From IMG/VR virus record IMGVR_UViG_3300045107_000820, positions 1-41,775 of that record: DNA of 41,775 bases; one strand, given 5' to 3'. Position 1 is the first letter of the stretch; each line of letters begins with the position of its first letter. This document shows, piece by piece, positions 1 through 7,406 of the stretch. Under the pieces are notes generated by a model that was given only the letters and a program-made list of their open reading frames with translations, had not been told where the DNA came from and ran no database searches. Both the position numbers and the translations under genes were made by a program. The stretch comes from a virus.

Positions 1-849
1 CTAAGAAGCAACACATTTGGTGCAGTATCTTACTTGGCCTGTGTCAACTTCATAGATCCATACATCGGCCACATCCATGAAAATGCAAAACTTTTTGAAA
101 ATGGTTTTTTCCGGGTAGTCGATGGTTGCCGACTCTTCACTTTCGTCAATGGATAAAAAAGGAGGCTTGAGGTGTCCGACTACAATTGCACGAAGATTTG
201 CTTTGGTTTTCTTAGCTTCAGAAAGTTTGACTGAGAAGTGGATGTTTTCGGTTAAAAGGTTGAGTCCTTTCAATGGGATAACATTCCAAGAGCTTTCTTT
301 CACGGAGAGGAATTTTTTGCGGACCCCGAAAGAAGTTTGGCCTACGCTGTATCCAAGCTTCTCTCTGATGACCGTTCCGACAAACCCTTTCATCAAATGA
401 GAACCGTCTGAGGACTGGATGAATTGAAACTCGTTGTCCCGGATATAGAAAAGTTCTTCGTTGAATTTGATGAACATCTCTTCCTGATCCGCATCGTACT
501 CAACGTCGGCGTTTTGCAGCGAGACCATTAGGGAAACTGGGTCTTCAACATGAACGTTCCCAAAAAGAGGCTTTTTTAGTTCTTCTTCGAATCGTCTAAG
601 GACTGTAGCCTCTGTTTCAAACTCATCTTTTTGAACTGCCTTCCAGAGCCGAAGGGCTCCGACTGTAACGGAAAGTGGATCGTTACCTATAAAGCGAGGG
701 GGAAGTGGGTCTTTTGAAAAATCAAATGACTCATTCGAGAAGCTGGCGGCGGAAGACTTTGGCTTTGGAGCAGGTTTCCGCTTGGTTTGGGATAGTCCTA
801 AGCTTGAAAGGATAATGATAAGGGTGAAGGCCGAAACAAGTGATTTCAT
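1..849 (-). CDS. Secreted protein of unknown function in the repressor operon
   Basis: The 282-residue product begins with a clear Sec signal peptide (Lys, then a hydrophobic stretch ending near LGLSQ), followed by a Lys/Pro/Ser-rich linker of about 15 residues, so it should be exported. The rest has no motif I recognise. Two cysteines lie close to the C-terminus (RYCTKC), and the stop codon is the first base triplet of the window. The ATG directly follows the TAA of the S24 gene with no gap, and an AGGGA lies about 11 bases upstream. The gene therefore looks co-transcribed with the repressor genes and could be expressed in the lysogen. Superinfection exclusion or a lysogenic-conversion trait is inference only. 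It could also be a host gene beside the prophage end, but the zero-base spacing argues against that. Confidence 0.7.
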   Translation of the reverse strand: MKSLVSAFTLIIILSSLGLSQTKRKPAPKPKSSAASFSNESFDFSKDPLPPRFIGNDPLSVTVGALRLWKAVQKDEFETEATVLRRFEEELKKPLFGNVHVEDPVSLMVSLQNADVEYDADQEEMFIKFNEELFYIRDNEFQFIQSSDGSHLMKGFVGTVIREKLGYSVGQTSFGVRKKFLSVKESSWNVIPLKGLNLLTENIHFSVKLSEAKKTKANLRAIVVGHLKPPFLSIDESEESATIDYPEKTIFKKFCIFMDVADVWIYEVDTGQVRYCTKCVAS

Positions 850-1284
850 TTAAATAAAGTCCCTTTCCACTCTCATGACAACAGCAAAGACCTGAAGGTC
901 TTCGGTTGCGACACGAATGTCTTTGAATCTCGGGTTGCTGGACTTCAGATGAATCGAGCCGTGCGACGCTACGATCACCCGCTTGATGGCAGGGCCGTCC
1001 GGAAGTGTTACCAAAAAGGGTAACCCGGAAAACTTTTCAATTTCTTGCCGCTCAAAAATCCGATAGCAAATTGCCCAGTCTCCTTCGAAGATTCTATCGC
1101 CTTCCATTGAGCTTCCCTGAACTCGAACTACAGTAGTGCGTGTCCCTGTAAGGTCGGCTTTGAGCGGACGAATTTCCCGAAATCCTTTGAGGGCCATCCA
1201 CTCACTGGGAAGGCCACAGGAAGCAAAGCCCCAGATCGGGGCCAGAATCGTTACGTTTTTGTTTTCTTCTGCATTGAAGCCCAT
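850..1284 (-). CDS. Stand-alone S24 (LexA/UmuD-like) autoprotease, probable half of a split phage repressor
   Basis: The 144-residue protein carries the S24 peptidase pattern without a DNA-binding domain. It has a Cys-Gly cleavage site (FASCG, C23-G24), a catalytic Ser in GSSMEGD (S59) and a catalytic Lys in PAIKR (K101). LexA-fold proteases of this family cut themselves when stimulated by RecA filaments. The layout (C23-G24, S59, about 140 residues) resembles UmuD, but there is no UmuC gene here and the gene follows an HTH repressor, so a repressor role is preferred. The ATG has a good ribosome site (GGAGG, 4 bases before the start). It overlaps the upstream HTH gene by 34 bases in the -1 frame. 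Confidence 0.85.
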   Translation of the reverse strand: MGFNAEENKNVTILAPIWGFASCGLPSEWMALKGFREIRPLKADLTGTRTTVVRVQGSSMEGDRIFEGDWAICYRIFERQEIEKFSGLPFLVTLPDGPAIKRVIVASHGSIHLKSSNPRFKDIRVATEDLQVFAVVMRVERDFI

Positions 1285-1685
1285 ATGTCCTCCGCCGAGA
1301 GAATAGGGACAGGGATCATGCCTTCAGTTTGGTAAGGGACAGGCTCGAACCCCAGAGTCCCCTCTGGCTCTCTCATCTTTTCGTTCTCTTCTGCGAATAC
1401 TTGCCGCGCTACTCGGCGGGCAATTTTTTCTATTTCTTCAACCAGGGGCACGGTTGAAGGAAACGGTTCTCCGCGTCCGCTGACCAGCCAGTCGAGTGAA
1501 GCACCCGTTGACTCTGCGATGATGGCCAAGACTTCGAGTCCGGGCATTTTTCCGTCGCGCCATTGGTACACAGCCTGCTTTGTAAGTGAAAACTGGCGTG
1601 CGATTTGAGGTGCAGAGTCAGTTTGCAGTAGACCGCACAGGCGACCCCAAAAACCAGCTTCGTCAATGAATGGTTTACTTTTCAA
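1251..1685 (-). CDS. HTH phage repressor (CI-like DNA-binding protein)
   Basis: The 144-residue protein has an N-terminal XRE/CI-type helix-turn-helix at about residues 16-55 (SAPQIARQFSLTKQAVYQWR), followed by the typical ITGASLDWLVSGRGEP-like segment seen in CI repressors and then an acidic/basic helical linker. The ORF ends just where the S24 domain of a full-length CI protein would begin; that domain is encoded by the next, overlapping gene. The start is TTG at 1683-1685; no ATG exists in a sensible position and no strong ribosome site is visible, so low expression or an ATT start 15 bases upstream is possible. It is transcribed leftward, divergent from the Cro-like gene, and probably maintains lysogeny by binding the 1673-1740 repeats. 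Confidence 0.85.
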   Translation of the reverse strand: MKSKPFIDEAGFWGRLCGLLQTDSAPQIARQFSLTKQAVYQWRDGKMPGLEVLAIIAESTGASLDWLVSGRGEPFPSTVPLVEEIEKIARRVARQVFAEENEKMREPEGTLGFEPVPYQTEGMIPVPILSAEDIWASMQKKTKT

Positions 1686-1740
1686 TTTACAAAGGTGAAT
1701 GGCTCGTTTACTTTTGGCCGAACTTAACGTTCGTTTATTT
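1673..1740. promoter_or_regulatory. Divergent operator region: three GTTTAyTTT boxes and an inverted repeat
   Basis: Direct repeats GTTTACTTTT occur at 1673-1682 and 1706-1715, and a variant GTTTATTT at 1733-1740. A perfect 5-bp inverted repeat CGAAC-TTAAC-GTTCG lies at 1719-1733. The region separates the leftward repressor from the rightward Cro-like gene, so these are the likely binding sites of the repressor and/or the Cro-like protein. The first box lies inside the start of the repressor gene. No convincing sigma-70 -35/-10 pair with 16-18 spacing was found. Confidence 0.6.
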
Positions 1741-1757
1741 CACTCCGAGGCTACCAC

Positions 1758-2036
1758 ATGCAGATTTCGATGTCAGCCGTATCGCTTGCGCCGGTCGTGG
1801 CTTTTGCCATCGCCCGTCGGCGCGAACAGGAACCGGACTTCACTATCCAGAAATTTGCTGCCCTTGCGGGTGTTACTCGAACTTGGGCCAGCCTTGTTTT
1901 GTCTGGAAAGCAGAAGGCGGGGAAAGACTTTGCCGCAATTATCGAGCGTGAATTGGGTATCCCCGCCAAATTCTTCACGGATGAAATCGAACAGGTCGGA
2001 GAGCCGTTGTCTACTTCAACTTCTGACGAAAATTGA
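1758..2036 (+). CDS. Cro/Ner-like XRE-family regulator
   Basis: The 92-residue protein is the first rightward gene. It has a helix-turn-helix around residues 28-65 (FTIQKFAALAGVTRTWASLV, then GIPAKFF), matching small XRE-type repressors. Its position divergent from the repressor and upstream of a CII-like gene and the transposase is that of Mu Ner or lambda Cro, so it probably represses the early and/or lysogenic promoter. The function is inferred from domain and position. The acidic Ser/Thr-rich tail carries no motif. Confidence 0.75.
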   Translation: MQISMSAVSLAPVVAFAIARRREQEPDFTIQKFAALAGVTRTWASLVLSGKQKAGKDFAAIIERELGIPAKFFTDEIEQVGEPLSTSTSDEN

Positions 2037-2048
2037 AGCGAGGGAGCT

Positions 2049-2504
2049 ATGTCGCAAGGTTTGCACGATGTGTTTTCACGGGAAATCGAGCGGGTGGCCG
2101 GCGAGGAGGAAATCCCGGTTGGCGAGCTGGTCAGCGAGATCGCCGAGTTGGTTGGGAAGGACGCCCGCACCATCTACCACTGGCGGACTGGACGGTACGA
2201 ACTCCCGGCCTCCGCGATTCCCGCGCTTTGCCGGAGATTCGATTCCGAGGAACTGGCATTCGCCGTTTTGTCGGAAACCCGGCGGCAAGCGGAGGAAATC
2301 GACCGCGAGACATTCGTCGAGGTCGCCACGGTGATTTTGACTGAGACGGCGGCCCTGACGGACAGGCTCATGCTGATCTCCCGCGATGCGTCCAATATCC
2401 AGCAGGTAAGGGAGTTCGAGGCTCTTACGGCGTCAGTTTCCCGAAAGGTGATCGGTGCTGGTGACCGAGTGCGACGTGCGTATGAGGAGGCTCGTGCGGC
2501 ATGA
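2049..2504 (+). CDS. CII-like phage regulatory protein
   Basis: The 151-residue protein has an HTH-like region at about residues 24-60 (ELVGKDARTIYHWRTGRYELPA) followed by a long helical region. This is the layout of the phage regulatory protein CII family found between the Cro gene and replication genes. A good ribosome site (AGGGAG) precedes the ATG. The stop overlaps the MuA start (ATGA), giving translational coupling. It probably controls lysogeny or early transcription. The family assignment rests on pattern and position, so it could be a more general XRE-type regulator. Confidence 0.65.
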   Translation: MSQGLHDVFSREIERVAGEEEIPVGELVSEIAELVGKDARTIYHWRTGRYELPASAIPALCRRFDSEELAFAVLSETRRQAEEIDRETFVEVATVILTETAALTDRLMLISRDASNIQQVREFEALTASVSRKVIGAGDRVRRAYEEARAA

Positions 2505-4693
2505 CGAACCGGCCCTGTGTGACTCAAGAAGAAGCTGCTCGCTTGATGCAGTGTTCACTCCGGTGGGTGAAGCAGCAGATCGCTGCTGGCGTCTTGAAGG
2601 TTGTGGATTCGGGGGAAAAGCGCGGCGGCCAGCCGGTCCGGAAGGTCGTGCTTGAGTCGATGCCCGTCGAAGCCCAAGCCCGCTGGCGCGAGGAGAATCA
2701 GCGGCCACAGTACGCCGAAGAACTTGAGGCGCTTTTCATCAAGCAGCGCGAGCGGGACCGGTACCGAGGGGAGATCGCGAAAATCTACGCCGAGATGACG
2801 GAGAAGCAGCGGCGGGCGTGGGTCGTGTTCGCGAATCACCTGCGCGAGTTGATATTCCGGGCCGAGGAAATCAGGCCGAAGAAGGACATCGGGGTCGGCG
2901 GCTATGTGATGTGGACTCAGGATTTTCAGAATGCCGCGCTGGCCACCCAGACAAACAACCCTGAAATCCTTAAGCGATGGCCGCGTTTCGCAAAACCGGT
3001 CAAGCCGGCGACACTCTACAACTGGATCAGGGAATACCCCGAGCGGGGCGATCTTGTATTCCTTCCGCCTCCGACGCGGGGCAAGGCTCTGAAAGCCGAA
3101 GACGGTCGGCGGGCGAACGTCTCGAAGGAAGTTCAGGAGTTCATCAGCGCCAACTGGACGCGGTTTCCGGCGATTCGAGACCTGTGGGAAGAGGCTGCCC
3201 GCGTCGCAATCGGGCGCGGCGAAGACCCGCCCAGTTACGCCTGGGTCAGGAAGTACGTGAAGTCCGTGCCGCGCGGTGAGCGTGCCCTGGCCATCGAGGG
3301 CAAGAAGAAGTTCACCGACCTTTTCAAGACGTTCACGCCCAGGGACTACCGCGATCTCGAAGCACTCGAAGTCGTCTGCGGCGACCACATGATGGCCGAC
3401 GTCTGGGTGTCGGTCTGCGTGGAAACGGTGGACGGTCGCCGGCGACACATCGTGGTGCGGCCCTGGGTGACCTCGTGGCAGGACCTGCGGACCGGGCTGG
3501 TGTGGGGCTACCACGTTTCGTTCAGGCCAAACACGGACACGGCCATCGCCGCCTACATGAACGGCGTCCGGACGTGGGGCGCGCAGCCACCCGGCTCGTG
3601 GCGATACGTGGACAACGGCAAGGACTACAAATCCAAGAAGATGAACGGGCAGTTGATTCAAATCCACAACGTGCTGGAGACGCCGGACGAGCCGGACCTG
3701 TTCGTCTACGTGGATTCGGAAATCTCCTCCTCGATGGCGGACGACCTTGCGCTGAAGACCATGTTCGCGGACCCGTACGCGGCCTGGCAGAAGGTGATCG
3801 AACGGACGCACGGCGACTTCCACAAGCTGGAGATGCGGCATTTCTGGGGCCGGGGCTACTGCGGCCCGACACCGGAGAAACGTCCGGACAACGTCAAGGA
3901 ACTCTACAGGCAGCACCAGAAGGCGGTGGCCAAAGGCAAGCCTTCACCCTTCCCGACCTTCGAGGAGTACCGCGCGACCTTCGCGCAAATCGTCGAGACC
4001 TACAACCGCCGGGCGCATCGACGAACGACGCTCGGAGACGCGGTCGTGATTCCCGAGGTGCTTTTCGACCGGATGTATTCAGTCCGCTACACGCTGAGCC
4101 AGACGGCCATGGAAATGATGGGGATGTCGGCCATCGGTCGCACGATCCAGAAGGGGATGGTCCGGCTCGAAACGTTGTTCTTCCGGCACGAATCACTGGC
4201 CGACCACAACGGGGCGAAGATCGAGGTCCGTTACACGCTCGACGATCTTTCGAAGGTGGTCTGCCGGTTGCCCAACGGTGAATGGGTGACTGCTCAACAG
4301 GTCGAGGTTCGCGGCGTGCTGAAGACGAATTTCGAGGAGATTCGGCGACTGCGCGAGGCCGAGACCCGCGAGCGGATTTTGCTCCGCCAGGCCCAGGACT
4401 TGATCAACGACATTCTCTCGACGGAGAGCATCGAGGAGCGAGTTGCGGTCGGCGAGAAGCGGCTGAAGCCGGTGCAGCAGTTGATCACTCGGTACGACCA
4501 GGAGCGCGCGCCGGCGGCGGCGACAGGCTCAGCGGAAATCTATCAGTACCGGAAGCCCGCCGGATGGCTGCCCGGCAACGAGGACTTCGGCGCGCCGGTG
4601 ACCGAGTACCCCGACCCCGCGAAGCCGAAAATCTTCGACCCGTGGGCGCTGCCGGACGACGAGGACGACGATGCCGAATCCGCTGATCTGTAG
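2501..4693 (+). CDS. MuA-type DDE transposase
   Basis: The 730-residue protein has an N-terminal winged-helix/HTH domain (about residues 5-60, starting with TQEEAARLMQCSLRWV) like the Mu end- or enhancer-binding domain. A further helical DNA-binding region lies at about 160-260. The RNase H-fold catalytic core has the expected acidic triad: D295 in VCGDHMMAD, D371 in YVDNGKDY and E434 in VIERTHGDF. The C-terminal part (about 500-640) fits the Mu transposase C-terminal domain. It would cut and join the phage ends during integration and replicative transposition, with the MuB-like ATPase at 5347. The start overlaps the CII-like gene by four bases. Confidence 0.93.
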   Translation: MTNRPCVTQEEAARLMQCSLRWVKQQIAAGVLKVVDSGEKRGGQPVRKVVLESMPVEAQARWREENQRPQYAEELEALFIKQRERDRYRGEIAKIYAEMTEKQRRAWVVFANHLRELIFRAEEIRPKKDIGVGGYVMWTQDFQNAALATQTNNPEILKRWPRFAKPVKPATLYNWIREYPERGDLVFLPPPTRGKALKAEDGRRANVSKEVQEFISANWTRFPAIRDLWEEAARVAIGRGEDPPSYAWVRKYVKSVPRGERALAIEGKKKFTDLFKTFTPRDYRDLEALEVVCGDHMMADVWVSVCVETVDGRRRHIVVRPWVTSWQDLRTGLVWGYHVSFRPNTDTAIAAYMNGVRTWGAQPPGSWRYVDNGKDYKSKKMNGQLIQIHNVLETPDEPDLFVYVDSEISSSMADDLALKTMFADPYAAWQKVIERTHGDFHKLEMRHFWGRGYCGPTPEKRPDNVKELYRQHQKAVAKGKPSPFPTFEEYRATFAQIVETYNRRAHRRTTLGDAVVIPEVLFDRMYSVRYTLSQTAMEMMGMSAIGRTIQKGMVRLETLFFRHESLADHNGAKIEVRYTLDDLSKVVCRLPNGEWVTAQQVEVRGVLKTNFEEIRRLREAETRERILLRQAQDLINDILSTESIEERVAVGEKRLKPVQQLITRYDQERAPAAATGSAEIYQYRKPAGWLPGNEDFGAPVTEYPDPAKPKIFDPWALPDDEDDDAESADL

Positions 4694-5219
4694 GACCTGC
4701 GTGAAGAGGCTGGCAGCCGAGGAACTGGCCGCGCGACGCTGTGCTTCGTGCGAAGAACGGCTGGCCCGGAAGTTGAAATTGCAAGACCTGCTGAGAGCGC
4801 GACGCCAAGCGGACGCCGCCCGGCAGGCAAGGATCGAGGCGGAGATCGAGGCCGCGAAACCGGCCATCCGACTTTATGAACGACTCGACAGCGCCGACCA
4901 GTTCTGGGAGGCCGTAGCCCGCGCCTACGGGCGTAGAAAGGAGGAGGAGGAGATGCGAGAGATCGACACTCAGGAACTCGACGATTTCGCCCGCGAGTAC
5001 GCGGGACGCCTGCGGAATTACTTCCGGAAGGCGGCTCGGATTCTGAACCGTTCGTCGGTGCGGATGGGAGATGACGCTCAGGAGCCGGACGACCTGATCC
5101 TCCAGCAGTTGCTGGACGAACTTCTGGAAGTCGAGCCGGACATTTTCGAAGAGGTTGAACGGCTCGACCGCCGGAGCGAAGTGACCAAGAAGAAGCAGCG
5201 GCAGAAAGCCACCGCTTAA
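4671..5219 (+). CDS. CxxC-type coiled-coil early protein, function unknown
   Basis: The 182-residue protein has two N-terminal CxxC pairs (CRTC at residues 7-10 and CASC near 24-27), suggesting a small zinc-binding knuckle. These are followed by a long charged, helical, probably coiled-coil region rich in Arg, Ala and Glu, and a basic tail. It overlaps the 3' end of the transposase gene by 23 bases and sits between MuA and MuB. This position suggests a role in transposition or DNA replication, but that is inference. I do not recognise a family. Confidence 0.75.
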   Translation: MPNPLICRTCVKRLAAEELAARRCASCEERLARKLKLQDLLRARRQADAARQARIEAEIEAAKPAIRLYERLDSADQFWEAVARAYGRRKEEEEMREIDTQELDDFAREYAGRLRNYFRKAARILNRSSVRMGDDAQEPDDLILQQLLDELLEVEPDIFEEVERLDRRSEVTKKKQRQKATA

Positions 5220-5350
5220 TGACGAGTCGAGTGGGGATGTTAGCAGCATCGCCACTCGCCGGAATCACCGGAACAACCGCCAGCAACGTCCCGAAGGTAG
5301 AGGAGGCGGACGTTCCGGTCAACTTCAACTTTGAAAGGAAATTGAAGTGA
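5219..5350 (+). CDS. 43-codon ORF bridging the CxxC gene and MuB
   Basis: ATG at 5219 overlaps the preceding TAA (TAATG), and the TGA at 5348-5350 overlaps the GTG start of the MuB-like gene (GTGA). It encodes 43 residues, beginning MTSRVGMLAAS and ending FNFERKLK. It would fill an otherwise unexplained 127-base gap in a tightly packed operon. No strong ribosome site precedes it, so it would depend on translational coupling. No motif is recognised. It may also simply keep ribosomes on the message to reach the GTG start of MuB. Confidence 0.5.
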   Translation: MTSRVGMLAASPLAGITGTTASNVPKVEEADVPVNFNFERKLK

Positions 5351-6390
5351 ACTCGCAAACCAACTTGGCAATCAAATTGGTCGGTGACGCGCCGCCCTGG
5401 GACCTGGAGTTGCAACTCTGGCTCCAACAGTACGCCGCCGACCATCCGCACCTCAACTGGAAGAAGCTGTCCAGCAGCGATTACGTCGGGCAGCACGGCT
5501 ACCTTTCCGACACGACGCTCAAGATGTACGCCGAAGGCCGTTACTTCCTCTCGAAGGAAAAAGGCGGTCTCGGCACGCAGTGGAAGCCGGACAACAATCC
5601 GGAACGCATCCTGCGCGAATTTCGGCAGCGCATCGAGTCCCAGCAGTACCTCGGCCACGGCAAGGAATTCATCGAGACGAAGACGTGGAAGCAGGTGCAG
5701 CACGCGGCGTCGGTCGCCATCCGCGAGAACGAGATCGTGGTCATCTGGGGCAAATATGGCATCGGAAAATCACGGTCTCTGCGCGAATTCGCGTCGCGCA
5801 ATCTCACCCGGCCGCCGGTCTACATCCTCTGTTCCGCACTGGTCACTCCGAAGTCGCTGCTGGTTCGGCTCGCCACTGAGTTTCGAATCACCGGGACTTC
5901 GGGAAAGACCCAGGACGAATTGCTGGATCTGATCGCGAAGAAGCTCCAGCGCCAGCCGAAGGCGTTGTTTATCGACCAGGCCAACTACCTCGACCGCCGG
6001 GGCCTCGGCATCCTGTGCCACCTCTGGGAAGTCGCGAAGACACCCATCTTGATCTGCGGCACGCAGACGCTTTTCGACAATTTCCATGCTGACGGCGCCC
6101 GCGTTTCCGACGAACTCGGCCAGCTTGCGAGCCGGGTCCGCGTGTTCATTCCGCTGGCCGACCTGACGGTGCAGGAGACCGTCCAGATCGTGAAGCGGTA
6201 TCTGCCGGACTTCGACAAGCAGTACGTCGATCACGTCCACGCGGTGACGCGCGGAAACCATCGCCACCTCGACAAGGGAATGCCCGACCTGATCGCCGTG
6301 TGGAACGTCGAGAAGGAACGGGTGCGCTCGGGCGAAGTGAAAATCGAAGACGTCGTCGGCCGCGCGTTCTCGCGGCTGGCCATCGGGTGA
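5347..6390 (+). CDS. MuB/TniB-type AAA ATPase, transposition target factor
   Basis: The 347-residue protein has an N-terminal helical region resembling the MuB HTH (about residues 20-70), a Walker A motif GKYGIGKS at 135-142 and a Walker B segment ALFIDQ with D210. The C-terminal part has AAA+ lid character. MuB binds DNA in its ATP form, delivers target DNA to the MuA transpososome and protects against self-integration; the same is expected here. The start is GTG at 5347 with AGGA 8-10 bases upstream. The short ORF at 5219 ends across this start codon, so coupling is likely. Confidence 0.88.
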   Translation: MNSQTNLAIKLVGDAPPWDLELQLWLQQYAADHPHLNWKKLSSSDYVGQHGYLSDTTLKMYAEGRYFLSKEKGGLGTQWKPDNNPERILREFRQRIESQQYLGHGKEFIETKTWKQVQHAASVAIRENEIVVIWGKYGIGKSRSLREFASRNLTRPPVYILCSALVTPKSLLVRLATEFRITGTSGKTQDELLDLIAKKLQRQPKALFIDQANYLDRRGLGILCHLWEVAKTPILICGTQTLFDNFHADGARVSDELGQLASRVRVFIPLADLTVQETVQIVKRYLPDFDKQYVDHVHAVTRGNHRHLDKGMPDLIAVWNVEKERVRSGEVKIEDVVGRAFSRLAIG

Positions 6391-6402
6391 AAGGAGTCGG
6401 AC

Positions 6403-6609
6403 GTGATCATTCTCGGAGATTTCAAAATCAACGCGGACGGCTCGGTCGATGCCGGTTTTCGCATTCATTCCATCGAGCCGAAGGAGTCGGCTCCTTCGCT
6501 GAACGAACAGGTAGCGGAGGACTTCCGCAAGACTCGGGAAAAGCTGAAGGCTGCCGTCAACGTTCATCGGGCCGGGCGCGCTCATGCCGGGGAAGGGGGT
6601 GGCAAGTGA
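6403..6609 (+). CDS. Small early protein, unknown
   Basis: A 68-residue product starting with GTG at 6403, preceded by AAGGAG. It opens with a beta-like segment (IILGDFKINADGS) and continues with a charged helix and a Gly-rich tail. No family is recognised. The TGA overlaps the GTG of the following membrane protein (GTGA), so the two are probably translated together as part of the early operon. Confidence 0.6.
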   Translation: MIILGDFKINADGSVDAGFRIHSIEPKESAPSLNEQVAEDFRKTREKLKAAVNVHRAGRAHAGEGGGK

Positions 6610-6800
6610 TCATTTTCTTTCTTGTCTACACCCTGATCGGTCTGATCTGGCTGGGCTATTTCTGGGGTGACGTCATCCACGAAGACCGGGCTGCCATCCC
6701 GGTGCTGGTGTTCGGCTGGGGGATTTTCCTGCTGTTGTGGGTGGCAACACGGATTCTACGGTGGATTCCCGAGTTCCCGGTGAAGGGAGGCCAGCGATGA
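6606..6800 (+). CDS. Small two-helix membrane protein
   Basis: A 64-residue product starting with GTG at 6606. Two hydrophobic helices (about residues 2-20 and 31-50) are separated by a short acidic/basic loop (GDVIHEDR), and the protein ends in a basic tail, so it should sit in the inner membrane as a hairpin. Longer reading of the frame to 6300 runs through the preceding genes and is rejected. It overlaps the gene before by four bases and the gene after by four bases (ATGA). It could be an exclusion or host-takeover protein, but there is no direct evidence. Confidence 0.6.
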   Translation: MIIFFLVYTLIGLIWLGYFWGDVIHEDRAAIPVLVFGWGIFLLLWVATRILRWIPEFPVKGGQR

Positions 6801-7393
6801 GAAAGAAAATCATCGTTCATCCCGGAGAGCGATTTGGCCAATGGACCGTTCTCAAAATGCTGGGCAACGGCTGCGGTTTGGTGCGGTGTGATTGCGGCAA
6901 AGAGGTGCAACGGTACCTCAACAACCTTTTGAACGGAGCCTCCAAATCCTGTGGGTGCTCCAAAAACAGGGCCGGTGCCAAACCCAAGAAAAGCAAATTC
7001 GAGGTTCAAATCGGGCAACGTTTCACTAACTGGTTGGTGGTGGGAATTCCGGAAGTCGGCCAATGGGTGCAGGTGCGGTGCGACTGCGGCAAGGAGTCCC
7101 GTCGCCGGCGCATCGATCTTCTCCAGGGGAATTCAAAATCCTGTGGGTGCGCCCGGAGCGACAACTTCGTGGCGGCATTCAAGGGCAAAGACTCAAGGGT
7201 CGAGAGGGCGAAACGCCTGTTGGACGAGGTGCTGACTGAAGCCGAACAGGCTCAGGTTGATCGAATCCTCGAATCGCGGCGGCGATTCGGCTTGGCCGGG
7301 GCAGACATCAAGCTCGAAGCCATCGAGGTTGTGGTCTCGGACCGCGGCTTGGGATGGCTCTTGTGCCACGGCGGCCTCGAAGAAATCTGCTGA
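6797..7393 (+). CDS. Tandem Cys-motif (CDCG...SCGC) phage protein
   Basis: A 198-residue protein whose ATG at 6797 is preceded by GGGAGG. It contains two copies of a domain common in phage proteins. Each starts with G-x-RF, carries VRCDCGKE and ends in KSCGC (copy 1 about residues 10-56, copy 2 about 72-118). The four cysteines per copy probably bind zinc or form a treble-clef/HNH-like DNA-binding fold. The C-terminal 70 residues are helical with no motif. In other phages the domain is often linked to AP2 or HNH modules; neither is seen here, so a DNA-binding rather than nuclease role is more likely. Confidence 0.7.
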   Translation: MRKKIIVHPGERFGQWTVLKMLGNGCGLVRCDCGKEVQRYLNNLLNGASKSCGCSKNRAGAKPKKSKFEVQIGQRFTNWLVVGIPEVGQWVQVRCDCGKESRRRRIDLLQGNSKSCGCARSDNFVAAFKGKDSRVERAKRLLDEVLTEAEQAQVDRILESRRRFGLAGADIKLEAIEVVVSDRGLGWLLCHGGLEEIC

Positions 7394-7406
7394 AAGGAGA
7401 CGCATC

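Noticed and set aside
850-1284. Reading the S24 gene as a true UmuD
   Set aside because: The cleavage and catalytic positions are UmuD-like, but there is no UmuC and the gene is fused by overlap to an HTH repressor gene.
1-1750. Search for a Mu-type left end (TG with MuA-binding repeats)
   Set aside because: No convincing end or repeated MuA sites could be seen; the end is probably outside the window.
2555-3916. Long minus-strand ORF (453 codons) opposite the transposase
   Set aside because: Arg/Pro/His/Val-rich shadow of the MuA frame in GC-rich DNA; the DDE motifs are on the plus strand.
4543-5703. Minus-strand ORF (386 codons) across MuA-MuB
   Set aside because: Low-complexity Arg/Ser/Pro sequence that would span three well-supported plus-strand genes.
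6300-6608. N-terminal extension of the two-helix membrane protein
   Set aside because: Arg-rich sequence lying inside the MuB and 6403 genes; GTG 6606 gives a sensible membrane protein.
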